The translations under genes and the position numbers were made by a program. From Sulfoacidibacillus ferrooxidans (GTDB lineage: Bacteria > Bacillota > Bacilli > Alicyclobacillales > SLC66), in NCBI RefSeq assembly GCF_022606465.1, contig NZ_JALBUF010000004.1, positions 1 through 64,000 on the forward strand: a stretch of DNA of 64,000 bases, given 5' to 3'. The notes under the pieces were generated by a model. It saw nothing but the letters and a program-made list of their open reading frames with translations, was not told the DNA's origin and searched no databases. The first letter of the stretch is position 1. Each line of letters opens with the position of its first letter. Of this stretch, positions 1-10,507 are shown piece after piece.

Positions 1-53
1 ATTAGGCACGCCGCCAGCGTTCGTCCTGAGCCAGGATCAAACTCTTAATTCAT
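1..53 (-). rRNA. rrs: 16S ribosomal RNA, 5' end only (cut by window edge)
   Basis: The reverse strand reads AGAGTTTGATCCTGGCTCAG followed by GACGAACGCTGGCGGCG, the universal 5' end of bacterial 16S rRNA. The mature 5' end is placed about 8 nt before AGAGTTTG, so the boundary is approximate. The rest of the gene lies left of the window. A consensus promoter and leader lie immediately upstream. An rRNA operon after gyrA is the same arrangement as rrnO in B. subtilis. Confidence 0.97.
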
Positions 54-185
54 GTCTACTACTTCTTTGCTCGCGTGTTTGTCTCTTGTTGCATTTAGTT
101 TTCAAGGATCCACTTGCTTGCCTTCTTTGCGCCGCCGTTCGTGGCGACAGATAGTAATATAACATATCCATAATTGCTGTGTCAA
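54..185 (-). promoter_or_regulatory. rRNA operon promoter and leader
   Basis: On the minus strand a perfect -35 TTGACA (185-180) is followed after 18 nt by a -10 TATATT (161-156). The transcribed leader contains a GC-rich hairpin (about 131-148) and a GATCCTTGAAAACTAAATGC segment typical of Bacillales rrn leaders, where a boxA-type antitermination signal is expected. Promoter elements are seen directly; antitermination is inferred. Confidence 0.85.
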
Positions 186-200
186 TGCAATTATGGATTA

Positions 201-305
201 TTATTTTAGATTTTTAGGTAGTATGAGATGAGTAATTACTCCTACTATTCCTAAAAGCAATACCATTGAAATCATCATAGCCCCTTGTTCTACGACAAAC
301 GCCAT
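201..305 (-). CDS. Small predicted single-pass membrane peptide (34 aa)
   Basis: An ATG at 305 is preceded by a strong ribosome binding site (GGAGGTG, about 6 nt spacing) and opens a 34-codon frame ending in TAA. The product starts MAFVVEQGAM, has one continuous hydrophobic stretch at roughly residues 10-29 (ISMVLLLGIVGVITHLIL region) and ends in a basic tail (PKNLK). It would be a one-helix membrane peptide. It lies between the gyrA terminator and the rRNA promoter, so it needs its own promoter; I do not see a convincing one. I recognise no family. Support comes from the ribosome binding site, the start spacing and the helix-plus-basic-tail layout only. Confidence 0.55.
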   Translation of the reverse strand: MAFVVEQGAMMISMVLLLGIVGVITHLILPKNLK

Positions 306-370
306 TGATAACACCTCCATATATACATCATACAGCATTCATAGGCAATGTAGTCCCTGTTTAAATAACT

Positions 371-427
371 AAAAAAGAGGAGTAGGAACGCTATAAATAG
401 CTGTGTAACCTTTATTCCTACCCCTTT
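371..427 (-). terminator. Intrinsic terminator of the gyrB-gyrA transcript
   Basis: Reading leftward, GGGGTAGGAA pairs with TTCCTACTCC (about 10-11 bp with one wobble) around a roughly 26-nt loop and is followed directly by TCTTTTTT. It sits 40-95 nt after the gyrA stop codon. Confidence 0.85.
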
Positions 428-465
428 ATCTTATACGATGGTTTCATGCCTTGTAAAACTAAGAT

Positions 466-2934
466 TTACGACTCACTTGTATCATCTTCTAAGACATCCA
501 CTTCAGATGTTGCAACACGAGCTACTGAGCTTACTTCAGAATCATCATCTAAATTAATTAATCGTATGCCTTGAGTATTTCTGCTTTTAATTGAAATTTC
601 ATCAATGGGTAGACGAATCGCAACCCCCGTATTCGTAATAATCATAAGATCCTCATGATCACGAACCACTCTCAGTGCGACAATATAGCCATTTTTCTTC
701 GTCACATTCAGCGTTTTTACGCCTTTCCCGCCACGAGTTTGACTGCGATAATCAGCAATCGATGTTCGTTTTCCATATCCCTTACTGCTTACAACTAGAA
801 CAGTCGTATCTGGCTGAACAACATCCATGCCTACAATTTCATCTTCTTTTTCTAAAGTTACACCTTTTACCCCCGCTGCTGTACGACCCATGGGACGAAC
901 ATCAGATTCTGGGAATCGAATAGACATGCCGAGCTTTGTGCCCATAATAATTTCTTGTGCGCCATCGGTTAATCGAACACCTATCAATTCATCATCTTCG
1001 CGTATTCCAAGTGCAATAAGTCCTACTTTGCGAATATTTGAAAATGCGCTAAGAGACGTTTTTTTAATAATTCCATTGCGTGTGGCAGTAAATAAGTAAT
1101 AATCATCTGATGAGAGATCTTCTTGACTAACAGGGATAACAGCAGAAATTTTCTCTCCCTGCTCAATATTTAATAAGTTAATAATTGGCACACCTTTTGC
1201 CGTTCGACCGAGTTCTGGTACTTCATATGCCATGAGACGATAGACTTTTGCTCTATTTGTAAAAATAAGCAAGTTATTGTGGGAGGATGTGATAAATAAA
1301 TGTTCAACAAAATCCTCATCCTTTGTTCCCATCGCTGTGATGCCTCGTCCACCTCGTCGTTGGCTGCGATATGTACTCGACGGAGCTCTTTTAATGTACC
1401 CTGCATGAGTAATTGTAACGACGACTTCTTGTTCCTGAATGAGGTCGCCTTCATTCCAATCATCTCCTACTGCAGCGATAATACGTGTGCGTCTTTCATC
1501 TCCATATTTATCCCGTAATTCCGTAATTTCTTTTCGAACTACTTCCAGCACCTTTGCTTCATCAGCTAAAATAGCACGAAATTCAGCAATTAAACGCTGT
1601 AACTCGCGATATTCATTTTCAATTTTTTCTCGTTCTAACCCAGTCAAACGTTGCAAACGCATGTCCAAGATAGCCTGTGCTTGTTCTTCTGATAAAGAAA
1701 AGGTTGCCATTAAACCCGTACGTGCAATCTCTGCAGTTGCAGACGCACGAATAAGAGCAATGACCTCATCTAGATGGTCAAGTGCTATGCGCAAACCTTC
1801 TAAAATATGGGCTCTGGCTTCTGCCTTACGTAAATCAAAACGTGTTCGTCTAACAATTACTTCCTTTTGGTGTTCTAGGTAATGATAGAGAAGTTCTCTT
1901 AAAGAAAGTACCTTAGGTTGTCCATTGACTAATGCTAAGGCGTTTACGCCAAAAGTTGTCTGTAATTGAGTGTGTTTATATAAATTATTGAGTACCACTT
2001 GCGGTCGAACATCGCGTCGTAATTCAATGACAATGCGCATTCCTTTACGATCACTTTCGTCCCGTAAATCTGTAATACCATCGATCTTTTTTTCTCTCGC
2101 TAAGTCAGCAATTTTTTCAATTAAACGTGCTTTATTTACTTGATAAGGTAACTCAGTAATGATAATGCGCATCTTACCGTTTGCTGCTTCTTCAATCGTA
2201 TCAACAGCGCGCATAGTAATACTTCCGCGCCCTGTTTGGTATGCTTTTTTAATCCCATCACGGCCAAGAATAACGCCATATGTAGGAAAATCAGGACCCT
2301 TAATTACTGTCATAAGGTCATCAATCGTTGCATCTGGCTGATCAATTAACATGATCACACCATCAATGACTTCAGTTAAATTATGTGGTGGCATATTGGT
2401 AGCCATGCCAACTGCAATACCTGAAGAACCATTGACAAGTAAATTTGGAAATCTAGATGGAAGTACTGTCGGTTCCTTTTCACTTCCATCGTAGTTAGGT
2501 TGGAAATCGACAGTTTCTTTGTTAATATCTCGTACCATTTCAATGGCAAGATGAGTCATCCGTGATTCTGTATAACGCATAGCAGCTGCAGAATCACCAT
2601 CGACACTACCAAAATTACCGTGTCCATCAACCAATAAATAACGTGTTGAAAAGTCTTGTGCCAAACGTACCAATGCATCGTATACGGCTGTATCTCCATG
2701 AGGATGATACTTAGCGAGTACATCGCCTACGATCCTCGCTGATTTTTTATATGGTTTTTCAGGTGTCATGCCTAATTCCAGCATTGCAAAGATGATACGT
2801 CGATGTACAGGTTTTAACCCATCACGCACATCCGGAAGCGCCCTACTTACAATGACACTCATAGCATAGTCGATAAAGGAATGCCTTAATTCTGATGTTA
2901 TATTGATCGGTAAAACCCTACCGTTTTCAGCCAC
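466..2934 (-). CDS. gyrA: DNA gyrase subunit A
   Basis: GyrA is the breakage-reunion subunit of the A2B2 gyrase that introduces negative supercoils. The 822-aa product is full length. The catalytic tyrosine is Tyr121 ([11 protein letters not shown]). The quinolone-resistance region reads HGDTAVYDA at 79-87, with Thr82 and Asp86 where E. coli has Ser83 and Asp87. The GyrA box QRRGGRG, needed for DNA wrapping, is at 525-531, and the acidic C-terminal tail is present. The start is GTG at 2934 after GGGAGG with 6-nt spacing. It follows gyrB by 41 nt on the same strand, and the pair ends at the terminator at 371-427. Confidence 0.98.
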   Translation of the reverse strand: MAENGRVLPINITSELRHSFIDYAMSVIVSRALPDVRDGLKPVHRRIIFAMLELGMTPEKPYKKSARIVGDVLAKYHPHGDTAVYDALVRLAQDFSTRYLLVDGHGNFGSVDGDSAAAMRYTESRMTHLAIEMVRDINKETVDFQPNYDGSEKEPTVLPSRFPNLLVNGSSGIAVGMATNMPPHNLTEVIDGVIMLIDQPDATIDDLMTVIKGPDFPTYGVILGRDGIKKAYQTGRGSITMRAVDTIEEAANGKMRIIITELPYQVNKARLIEKIADLAREKKIDGITDLRDESDRKGMRIVIELRRDVRPQVVLNNLYKHTQLQTTFGVNALALVNGQPKVLSLRELLYHYLEHQKEVIVRRTRFDLRKAEARAHILEGLRIALDHLDEVIALIRASATAEIARTGLMATFSLSEEQAQAILDMRLQRLTGLEREKIENEYRELQRLIAEFRAILADEAKVLEVVRKEITELRDKYGDERRTRIIAAVGDDWNEGDLIQEQEVVVTITHAGYIKRAPSSTYRSQRRGGRGITAMGTKDEDFVEHLFITSSHNNLLIFTNRAKVYRLMAYEVPELGRTAKGVPIINLLNIEQGEKISAVIPVSQEDLSSDDYYLFTATRNGIIKKTSLSAFSNIRKVGLIALGIREDDELIGVRLTDGAQEIIMGTKLGMSIRFPESDVRPMGRTAAGVKGVTLEKEDEIVGMDVVQPDTTVLVVSSKGYGKRTSIADYRSQTRGGKGVKTLNVTKKNGYIVALRVVRDHEDLMIITNTGVAIRLPIDEISIKSRNTQGIRLINLDDDSEVSSVARVATSEVDVLEDDTSES

Positions 2935-2975
2935 AAAGATCCTCCCTCAATCTAACTTCCACATTAGTTAATTGA

Positions 2976-4889
<1,914 letters not shown>

Positions 4890-4939
4890 TTACTTCGCCT
4901 CCAAAAGAACCATAACTGCTTACATATTCTTGTATACTT

Positions 4940-5179
4940 TTATGTAAATGTAATGCGCTTTTTCAAAGTTGTTACAGATATTGGTGAAATATAGATGTCA
5001 CCCTTTGTGACCACATACGACTTGGGTTGTCCGAAAGCAAGATCTTTTATTTCTGCCTTTTGTGTTACTGCTTGTAGAAGTGATTGATTATATGGAGAGT
5101 AATGCCATGGTTTAAAGTCCATAATGACAATGATTTCTTCCCAATGCAAGATGACATCTCCACCTATGTCGAGATACAT
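4940..5179 (-). CDS. remB: RemB-like regulatory protein (DUF370/YaaB)
   Basis: This 79-aa protein begins MYLDIGGDVI and carries SYVVTKGDIYISPISVTTLKKR near the C-terminus, the signature of the DUF370 RemA/RemB family. RemB is linked to extracellular matrix control in B. subtilis. The gene is in the family's usual place between recF and gyrB. A GTG at 5188 in the same frame lies inside the ribosome binding site, so the ATG at 5179 (GAGGAG, 8-nt spacing) is preferred. That GAGGAG also encodes the last two codons of recF, which suggests translational coupling. Confidence 0.88.
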   Translation of the reverse strand: MYLDIGGDVILHWEEIIVIMDFKPWHYSPYNQSLLQAVTQKAEIKDLAFGQPKSYVVTKGDIYISPISVTTLKKRITFT

Positions 5180-5184
5180 TGCTT

Positions 5185-6270
5185 TCACTCCTCAACGGAT
5201 AGTATACCATGTGCAATGTTAAACACCTTCACTGGTATACCTAACTCTTTTTTATTCCCCCAATAAGTAGTCGTGAGAATCGTTTGTGCTCCTTGTAATC
5301 TTGTTAATAAGTGTTCTTGGCGTAGTACATCGAGTTCTGAAAAAACATCGTCTAGTAGTATGACGGGTAGTTCCTGTGTTTTTTCAACGATATAGTCAAA
5401 TAAAGCAAATTTCAAAGCTAAAATAATGGTTCTTATTTGACCTTGTGAAGCAAATCGAGCTGCTACACGATCATCGATATGGAAGGTCAGATCATCTCGA
5501 TGTGGTCCAACTGTTGTGTATCCTTTTTCAATGTCACTTGTAGCAGACTGTTGCAATTGGCGATAAAGAGATTCACGATACTCAGCTTCAGTAGCACCCT
5601 TAGTACTGGTTTTATACGTCATCTGCAAACATTCACTTTGACTTGAGAGCTGTTCGTAAATGTTGGTTGTTCGTTTGGCAATGATCTCAACAAAAAGTTT
5701 ACGCGCATATAATACGACTGCCCCTGCTTCACTGAGTTGTTCATCCCAAACACTGAGAGGACCTAATTGACGCATGCGCAAAAGAGAGTTTCTTTGCAGA
5801 AGTAATTGATTATAGCGTCTTAACTGGTCAACAAAACCATTGATAAATTGGCCCATATTTAAGTTTAAAAATTTTCGTCGTTCTTCAGGACCGAGTTTGA
5901 TCATATATAAATCATCAGGTGAAAATAAAATGACATGTAGTTGCCCAAGAAATTCACTTAAATTTTTTTTGGGTACCCCATTTACTTTAATTTGTTTGCC
6001 TTTTTGCATAATTTTCATTGCCATATCAACATGTTTGCCTCTTTGATTAAACAAAATTCGCAATTGAGATTGTTCTTGACCAAATTGAATCAGTTCTTTT
6101 TCTTGTTTTGCTCGTACAGATCGTCCGTATGAAAACATCGATATCGCTTCTAAAATTGTGGTTTTTCCAACTGCATTTTGTCCTAACAATATATTTAAGT
6201 TTGGACTAAATGTGAGATTCGTATAACTGTATGATCTGAAATTTTGTAGATCTATTCGTTCAATGTTCAT
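5185..6270 (-). CDS. recF: DNA replication/repair protein RecF
   Basis: RecF is an SMC-like ATPase that helps load RecA at gaps. From the ATG at 6270 (MNIERIDLQNFRSY) the protein has 361 aa, Walker A GQNAVGKT at 30-37, the signature SQGQIRT and Walker B VILLDDVFSELD in the last quarter. A TTG at 6285 extends the frame by five codons but is less likely. The start overlaps the end of yaaA by 11 nt. The gene belongs to the dnaA-dnaN-yaaA-recF-remB-gyrB run. Confidence 0.96.
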   Translation of the reverse strand: MNIERIDLQNFRSYSYTNLTFSPNLNILLGQNAVGKTTILEAISMFSYGRSVRAKQEKELIQFGQEQSQLRILFNQRGKHVDMAMKIMQKGKQIKVNGVPKKNLSEFLGQLHVILFSPDDLYMIKLGPEERRKFLNLNMGQFINGFVDQLRRYNQLLLQRNSLLRMRQLGPLSVWDEQLSEAGAVVLYARKLFVEIIAKRTTNIYEQLSSQSECLQMTYKTSTKGATEAEYRESLYRQLQQSATSDIEKGYTTVGPHRDDLTFHIDDRVAARFASQGQIRTIILALKFALFDYIVEKTQELPVILLDDVFSELDVLRQEHLLTRLQGAQTILTTTYWGNKKELGIPVKVFNIAHGILSVEE

Positions 6271-6484
6271 GATTACTCTTCTCAATCAATAATGTCTCAT
6301 CAAATACGATCACCTGATCGCCTGGTATCAATTTTCTTCCGCGCCTTTGTTCTGGTATATCATTTACTAACACTAGGTTTTGTTGCAAAATAGCTTTTGC
6401 ACTTCCTCCAGAGCCGATTATGCCTGACAGTTTGAGTGCTTGCTGCAAAGTAATGTAGGGAGTATCAATCTCTAATTTTATCAT
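6260..6484 (-). CDS. yaaA: S4-domain RNA-binding protein YaaA
   Basis: This 74-aa protein consists of one S4 RNA-binding fold (TLQQALKLSGIIGSGGSAKAILQ, then VNDIPEQRRGRKLIPGDQVIVF). It is the small S4 protein found between dnaN and recF in Bacillales, proposed to act in ribosome assembly. Its ATG overlaps the dnaN stop codon as ATGA. The family is clear; the precise role comes from homologues. Confidence 0.92.
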   Translation of the reverse strand: MIKLEIDTPYITLQQALKLSGIIGSGGSAKAILQQNLVLVNDIPEQRRGRKLIPGDQVIVFDETLLIEKSNHEH

Positions 6485-7626
6485 GCGTTAGGCCCAAATC
6501 GAACAGGTAAAATGAGATGCAAAGGGCGATCTTTTGTGGATGGTTTTAATGTAAATGCACTTCCTGGACTTGTAAATTCAATGCGTACTTGCTCATTTTG
6601 AAGCGCTTTTAAGGCATCTAATAAAAATTTTGCATTACATGCAATTTGTAAATCTTCTCCTTCGAATGCTTTGGGATCGACTGTTTCTGTAACTTTGCCG
6701 ATATCTGGTGAATGAGATGTAATTTCAATATGCGTTCTCCTCAAATAAAGTCGAATCACTTGGTTTTCATTTTCACGTGCCAAAAGTGCTGCTCGTTCGA
6801 TGGATTCTGTAAATTGTTTTGGATCGACTTCGATCGCGGTCCGCCATGTTGTAGGTATAATACGTGAAATATCCGGATATTGTCCTTCTATTAGCCGTGA
6901 ATAGAATTTTGTTAATCCAAAATTGACAAGCAATTGATTGTCAGCAATGTATACATCGGTCAAGACATCTGAAGTGGGTAATATTTTCATAAGTTCTAAC
7001 AGACTTTTACGTGGAATGATGGCTTCTAACTGTTCGTAAGCATGTTTTGATTCAGCTTGAATAGAATGAATAGACAAGCGATGACTATCACTTGCAATAA
7101 ACCGTAACTCTGGTTCTTTAAAAGAAAATAATACTCCCGTTAAGGTAGGTCGTATCTCTGTTGTTGCTGTTGCAAAATTGGTTTGTTCTATAAGTGATAT
7201 AAATACATCAGCTGGTAAAGATAAACTCATGTCTTCTGTGATTTCAGGCAGTTTAGGATATTCTCTAGGATCCATTCCGTTCAATGTATAGGTTGCAGAA
7301 CCTGATCGTATAGTCGTTGTAAGATCCGTTACGTCAATGCGCACAAGTTTGTGGGGTAGTTTGCGGGTGATGTCTAGTAGGTACTTAGCATGTAAAACAA
7401 TACTGCCTTCTTGTTCAATTTGTAATGTAGGTTCATCAGACTCTTCTGCAGGGATAATGAGAGTTTGTATACCTATCTCTAGATCATATGCAGTAAGTTG
7501 TAGACCATCTGTCATTGCTGCTACATGTACTCCGTATAAGATCGGCTTTGCTGTCCGTGTTGGGATTGCTTTTGAAATGGTTTGTAATGCTTGTAATAGA
7601 TGCGATTTTAAAATGACTATGCGCAT
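6481..7626 (-). CDS. dnaN: DNA polymerase III beta subunit (sliding clamp)
   Basis: DnaN forms the ring-shaped processivity clamp. From the ATG at 7626 (MRIVILKSHLLQALQ) it is 381 aa, the usual length, and ends HLILPVRFGPNA. An upstream in-frame ATG at 7632 is only 3 nt from AAGGAG, while the ATG at 7626 has 9-nt spacing, so the latter is chosen. The gene lies directly after dnaA and overlaps yaaA by 4 nt. Confidence 0.98.
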   Translation of the reverse strand: MRIVILKSHLLQALQTISKAIPTRTAKPILYGVHVAAMTDGLQLTAYDLEIGIQTLIIPAEESDEPTLQIEQEGSIVLHAKYLLDITRKLPHKLVRIDVTDLTTTIRSGSATYTLNGMDPREYPKLPEITEDMSLSLPADVFISLIEQTNFATATTEIRPTLTGVLFSFKEPELRFIASDSHRLSIHSIQAESKHAYEQLEAIIPRKSLLELMKILPTSDVLTDVYIADNQLLVNFGLTKFYSRLIEGQYPDISRIIPTTWRTAIEVDPKQFTESIERAALLARENENQVIRLYLRRTHIEITSHSPDIGKVTETVDPKAFEGEDLQIACNAKFLLDALKALQNEQVRIEFTSPGSAFTLKPSTKDRPLHLILPVRFGPNA

Positions 7627-7664
7627 AGACATTCACTCCTTGGCATATAGATCATAAGTATTTA

Positions 7665-7710
7665 AAAGAAGTTAGTAATAGTAATAAGGCCTGTGGAAAC
7701 TGTGGATAAC
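7665..7710 (-). other. Basal origin unwinding element in the dnaA-dnaN gap
   Basis: Read from dnaA towards dnaN (leftward), a consensus DnaA box TTATCCACA (7709-7701) is followed by a second half-consensus box TTTCCACA (7699-7692), a short GC patch GGCC, then repeated triplets TTATTACTATTACTAAC. This is the arrangement described for B. subtilis: two DnaA boxes, a GC-rich spacer, then DnaA-trios where the strands open. The layout is seen directly; function is inferred from the B. subtilis origin. Confidence 0.8.
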
Positions 7711-7771
7711 TCCAATAAGCTTTCTATTCAACCTTTTTTGCGTGTTAGTAACATGTGTATATAAAATTGAC

Positions 7772-9127
7772 TTATCCAGAATGACTTGTGGCCATTAATT
7801 GATCACGTAACACATGTAGTGTCTGTTGCAATTTAGGATCTGCTTTAAGATCTGTTGTTATTTTATCGCAAGCATGCAGTACGGTTGTATGATCTCTTCC
7901 TCCAAATTCTCGACCTATCTTAGGAAGAGATAGGTCAGTGAGCGTTCTTGTTAAATACATAGCTAATTGTCTAGGATAAGAAATCTCCCGTTGGCGTCCC
8001 CGACTTAACATATCTTCTAGTTGAATATGAAAATGCGTACAAACGACTCGTTGAACATCCATAACGGTGAGAGGTCTTTTAGCGTCTGGTGGAAGAATAT
8101 CTGTTAGTGCTTCTTCCACTAGATACAAATCAATATCTCGATTCATCATGGAGGAGTATGCAATAACTCGTATTAATGCACCTTCTAATTCACGAACATT
8201 TGTTTCTACCTTGGTTGCAATTAAATTCAATGCTTCATTGTCTATTTGAAAGCCTTCAGCCTTCGCTTTTTTACGAAGAATAGCAACACGAGTTTCAAAT
8301 TCTGGAGGTTTAATATCAATAATGAGGCCTCCAGAAAAACGTGATCGTAAACGATCTTCAAGTCGTTCAATATCTTTTGGTGGTCGATCACTGGTAATGA
8401 CAATTTGCTTATGATCATTGTGGAGGGTATTAAATGTATGAAAAAATTCCTCTTGGGTTGATTCTTTACCAGCGATAAATTGGATATCATCAATCAGAAG
8501 AATATCTGCTCGTCGATATTTATTGCGAAAGTCATCTATCGTTCGGGTTTGTAATGCTGTAACAAATTCATTGACGAATGTCTCACAAGAAATGTAGACA
8601 ACTTTTGCATTTGTATTCATTCGAAGAGCATGTTGACCCACAGCATGCATAAGATGAGTTTTCCCAAGACCTACTCCACCATACAAAAAAAATGGATTAT
8701 AGTTTTGAGCTGGGCGTTCTGCCACTGCAATGCTTGCAGCATGGGCTAAACGGTTACGTTCACCAATGACAAAAGTATCAAATGTGTACTTCGGATTAAA
8801 AGGCGTTTGATTTGTAAACTCTTCTTCAAAAGGATGATCGCGATAATCTTTGCGTTGTTGTATACGATTGGTATTTGGTTCTTCCAATATAAATGAAAGT
8901 GTAATCGGAAGCTGCGTTACAACTGCCAATGCTTCATGAATCGTATCGAGTAGAAATTTATTAATATGATCAAGTGCCATTGGAGACGGTACACGGATAG
9001 TTAAATGATGTCCGTCAAAGGAATGTGCGTTAGTTAAATGAATCCATGTCTCAAAAACAGATTTTTCAAGAGTTCCATGTAATACATGAACAGTTTGCTC
9101 CCAAATCAGGTGTCCATCGTTGATCAT
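7772..9127 (-). CDS. dnaA: Chromosomal replication initiator DnaA
   Basis: DnaA is the AAA+ protein that binds DnaA boxes and opens the origin. The 451-aa protein has Walker A GGVGLGKT at 150-157, Walker B ILLIDDIQF near 212-220, sensor/arginine-finger region DRLRSRF, and the C-terminal DNA-binding signature GGRDHTTVLHA. The start is ATG at 9127. DnaA-box clusters flank the gene on both sides (9157-9547 and 7692-7709), as in bipartite Bacillales origins. Confidence 0.98.
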   Translation of the reverse strand: MINDGHLIWEQTVHVLHGTLEKSVFETWIHLTNAHSFDGHHLTIRVPSPMALDHINKFLLDTIHEALAVVTQLPITLSFILEEPNTNRIQQRKDYRDHPFEEEFTNQTPFNPKYTFDTFVIGERNRLAHAASIAVAERPAQNYNPFFLYGGVGLGKTHLMHAVGQHALRMNTNAKVVYISCETFVNEFVTALQTRTIDDFRNKYRRADILLIDDIQFIAGKESTQEEFFHTFNTLHNDHKQIVITSDRPPKDIERLEDRLRSRFSGGLIIDIKPPEFETRVAILRKKAKAEGFQIDNEALNLIATKVETNVRELEGALIRVIAYSSMMNRDIDLYLVEEALTDILPPDAKRPLTVMDVQRVVCTHFHIQLEDMLSRGRQREISYPRQLAMYLTRTLTDLSLPKIGREFGGRDHTTVLHACDKITTDLKADPKLQQTLHVLRDQLMATSHSG

Positions 9128-9556
9128 GACCTACCAAAGCCCCCTAGGCTAATTAGTTGTCCACAGGGCATAATCTACACAAGAAAGTAAGATATACTTG
9201 TGTTTATCGCCTATCATGCTATACACAGGTAAAGAATTAAACAAGTACGTCCACATATACAAGATACGGTTTACATCTTATCCACAACTGTGGATAAGAT
9301 TGTGGATAAGATGAGCCTCGCGAATAGTGCTGACCTATCATAGCAGAAAAGCCCTTTGCTAACAAGGGATTTTAGTGTATTTGAGACTGTGGATAAATGA
9401 GTAAATTTAAAGATCGTATATTTTTGTAACATGTGTATAACTCTAAATTAGAGGATGTACAAGGAGGATTTATCCACTGAAGTTGTCCACATGTGGATAA
9501 ATGGGTGTAGATATCGTTGTTTTGCGTGGTTATCCACATGTGGATGCGTGGTAAGC
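9128..9556. other. oriC: DnaA-box cluster upstream of dnaA
   Basis: This gap between divergent dnaA and rpmH holds many DnaA boxes. Exact TTATCCACA/TGTGGATAA copies lie at 9278-9286, 9289-9297, 9301-9309, 9388-9396, 9492-9500 and 9530-9538. Near matches are TTGTCCACA at 9157-9165 and 9483-9491, TGTGTATAA at 9432-9440 and TTATCCACT at 9470-9478. Both orientations occur. An AT-rich stretch (about 9397-9450) lies among them. Together with 7665-7710 this forms a bipartite origin. No ORF with a ribosome binding site is seen here. Confidence 0.93.
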
Positions 9557-9586
9557 TTGACATGTGTCTTCTATTTTGACTATAAT
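9557..9586 (+). promoter_or_regulatory. rpmH promoter
   Basis: A perfect -35 TTGACA (9557-9562) and a perfect -10 TATAAT (9581-9586) are separated by 18 nt and lie about 50 nt before the rpmH start. They face away from the DnaA-box cluster, the nearest full box ending at 9538, so DnaA may influence this promoter (inference). Confidence 0.85.
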
Positions 9587-9633
9587 CTATAGGTGTTTCA
9601 TCGAATGGTGGCTTCAAGGAGGTGTAACTCCAC

Positions 9634-9768
9634 ATGAAACCGACTTATAATCCAAATGTCCGTAGACGCAAAAAAGTGCATGGCTTTCGCCAGCGTATGT
9701 CGACCAAAAATGGTCGTCGCGTTTTAGCAGCGCGTAGGCGTAAAGGGAGACAAGTGATTTCTGCATAG
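9634..9768 (+). CDS. rpmH: 50S ribosomal protein L34
   Basis: This is a 44-aa, very basic protein ([10 protein letters not shown]... ending GRQVISA) with the L34 signature [10 protein letters not shown]. It starts at ATG 9634 behind AAGGAGGTG. L34 lines part of the exit-tunnel region of the large subunit. It is the first gene rightward from oriC, as in most bacteria. Confidence 0.98.
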   Translation: MKPTYNPNVRRRKKVHGFRQRMSTKNGRRVLAARRRKGRQVISA

Positions 9769-9793
9769 GCCACTTCACGGGTGGTCTTTTTTT
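9769..9793 (+). terminator. Hairpin between rpmH and rnpA
   Basis: GGCCAC pairs with GTGGTC (one wobble) around TTCACGG and is followed by seven T residues. It probably ends part of the transcripts after rpmH, giving L34 in excess over RnpA. Confidence 0.75.
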
Positions 9794-9825
9794 AGATTCA
9801 TAGTCTTGGCATATGTCGGGAGGTT

Positions 9826-10251
9826 TTGGTTCTGGACGAGGGGAAGCACACGGTTGCTTGTGTGCGAGCGACCCAAAAGTTTACATTGAAAGGACATCGT
9901 TTACGTCGTAATGGTGACTTTCGTTATGTTTTTGGTCGTGGGAGTTCTGTGGCCAATCGATACTATGTTTTATATGTAGTTAAGAAACATCGTACTCAAA
10001 CGTTGAGAGTCGGATTTTCAGTGAGTAAAAAAGTGGGTAATGCTGTTGTCCGAAACCGTGTAAAGCGGGTACTTCGTGAAGTGATGAGGTTACAGATCGT
10101 ACATATTGAATATGGATTTGATCTTGTGATTATCGCTCGCAAACAAGCAGTAGAATTATCATATGCACAAGCAAATAAAGAACTTTGCAAGTTGTTAACT
10201 AAGGCTAAATTGTTTAGGGTGACAACGACTAGCAAGGATTCTATCGTGTGA
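9826..10251 (+). CDS. rnpA: Ribonuclease P protein component
   Basis: RnpA is the protein cofactor of RNase P, which trims the 5' end of tRNAs. The family core runs from [17 protein letters not shown] through SVSKKVGN to [11 protein letters not shown], the conserved RNxxKR helix. The start is uncertain. The TTG at 9826 is only 2 nt from GGGAGG, and a TTG at 9886 (LKGHRLRRN) fits the usual protein length better but lacks a clear ribosome binding site. It sits between rpmH and yidD as usual. Confidence 0.93.
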   Translation: MVLDEGKHTVACVRATQKFTLKGHRLRRNGDFRYVFGRGSSVANRYYVLYVVKKHRTQTLRVGFSVSKKVGNAVVRNRVKRVLREVMRLQIVHIEYGFDLVIIARKQAVELSYAQANKELCKLLTKAKLFRVTTTSKDSIV

Positions 10252-10276
10252 CTCTCAGATAGGTGTGATGGTGACG

Positions 10277-10486
10277 ATGAGATGGTTATTGATTGGTTTG
10301 ATACGGTTGTATCAAATGGTGATCTCACCTTTAACTCCTTCGTCGTGCCGATTTTATCCAACCTGTTCTAACTATTGTTTAGAATCAATTAAAAAGCATG
10401 GTGTTTTTCGAGGCTTATGGTTATGCGTTAAGCGTGTGGTCCGCTGTGGACCATGGCATCCTGGTGGATATGATCCGGTGCCTTGA
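10277..10486 (+). CDS. yidD: Membrane protein insertion efficiency factor YidD
   Basis: This small protein has the hallmarks of YidD: an N-terminal amphipathic segment ([19 protein letters not shown]), the cysteine motif [20 protein letters not shown], and a [13 protein letters not shown]-terminus. YidD acts at the inner face of the membrane in the YidC insertion pathway. The ATG at 10277 matches the family start; a GTG and ATG at 10265/10268 are alternatives closer to an AGGTG. It lies between rnpA and yidC, the conserved order. Confidence 0.93.
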   Translation: MRWLLIGLIRLYQMVISPLTPSSCRFYPTCSNYCLESIKKHGVFRGLWLCVKRVVRCGPWHPGGYDPVP

Positions 10487-10507
10487 AGATTCGGAGGTTG
10501 GTAACAG

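Noticed and set aside
9128-9633. Spo0A boxes in oriC
   Set aside because: No TGTCGAA/TTCGACA was found among the DnaA boxes, unlike the B. subtilis origin.
9372-9635. 87-aa minus-strand frame through oriC
   Set aside because: It runs through the DnaA boxes, lacks a ribosome binding site and has no family resemblance.
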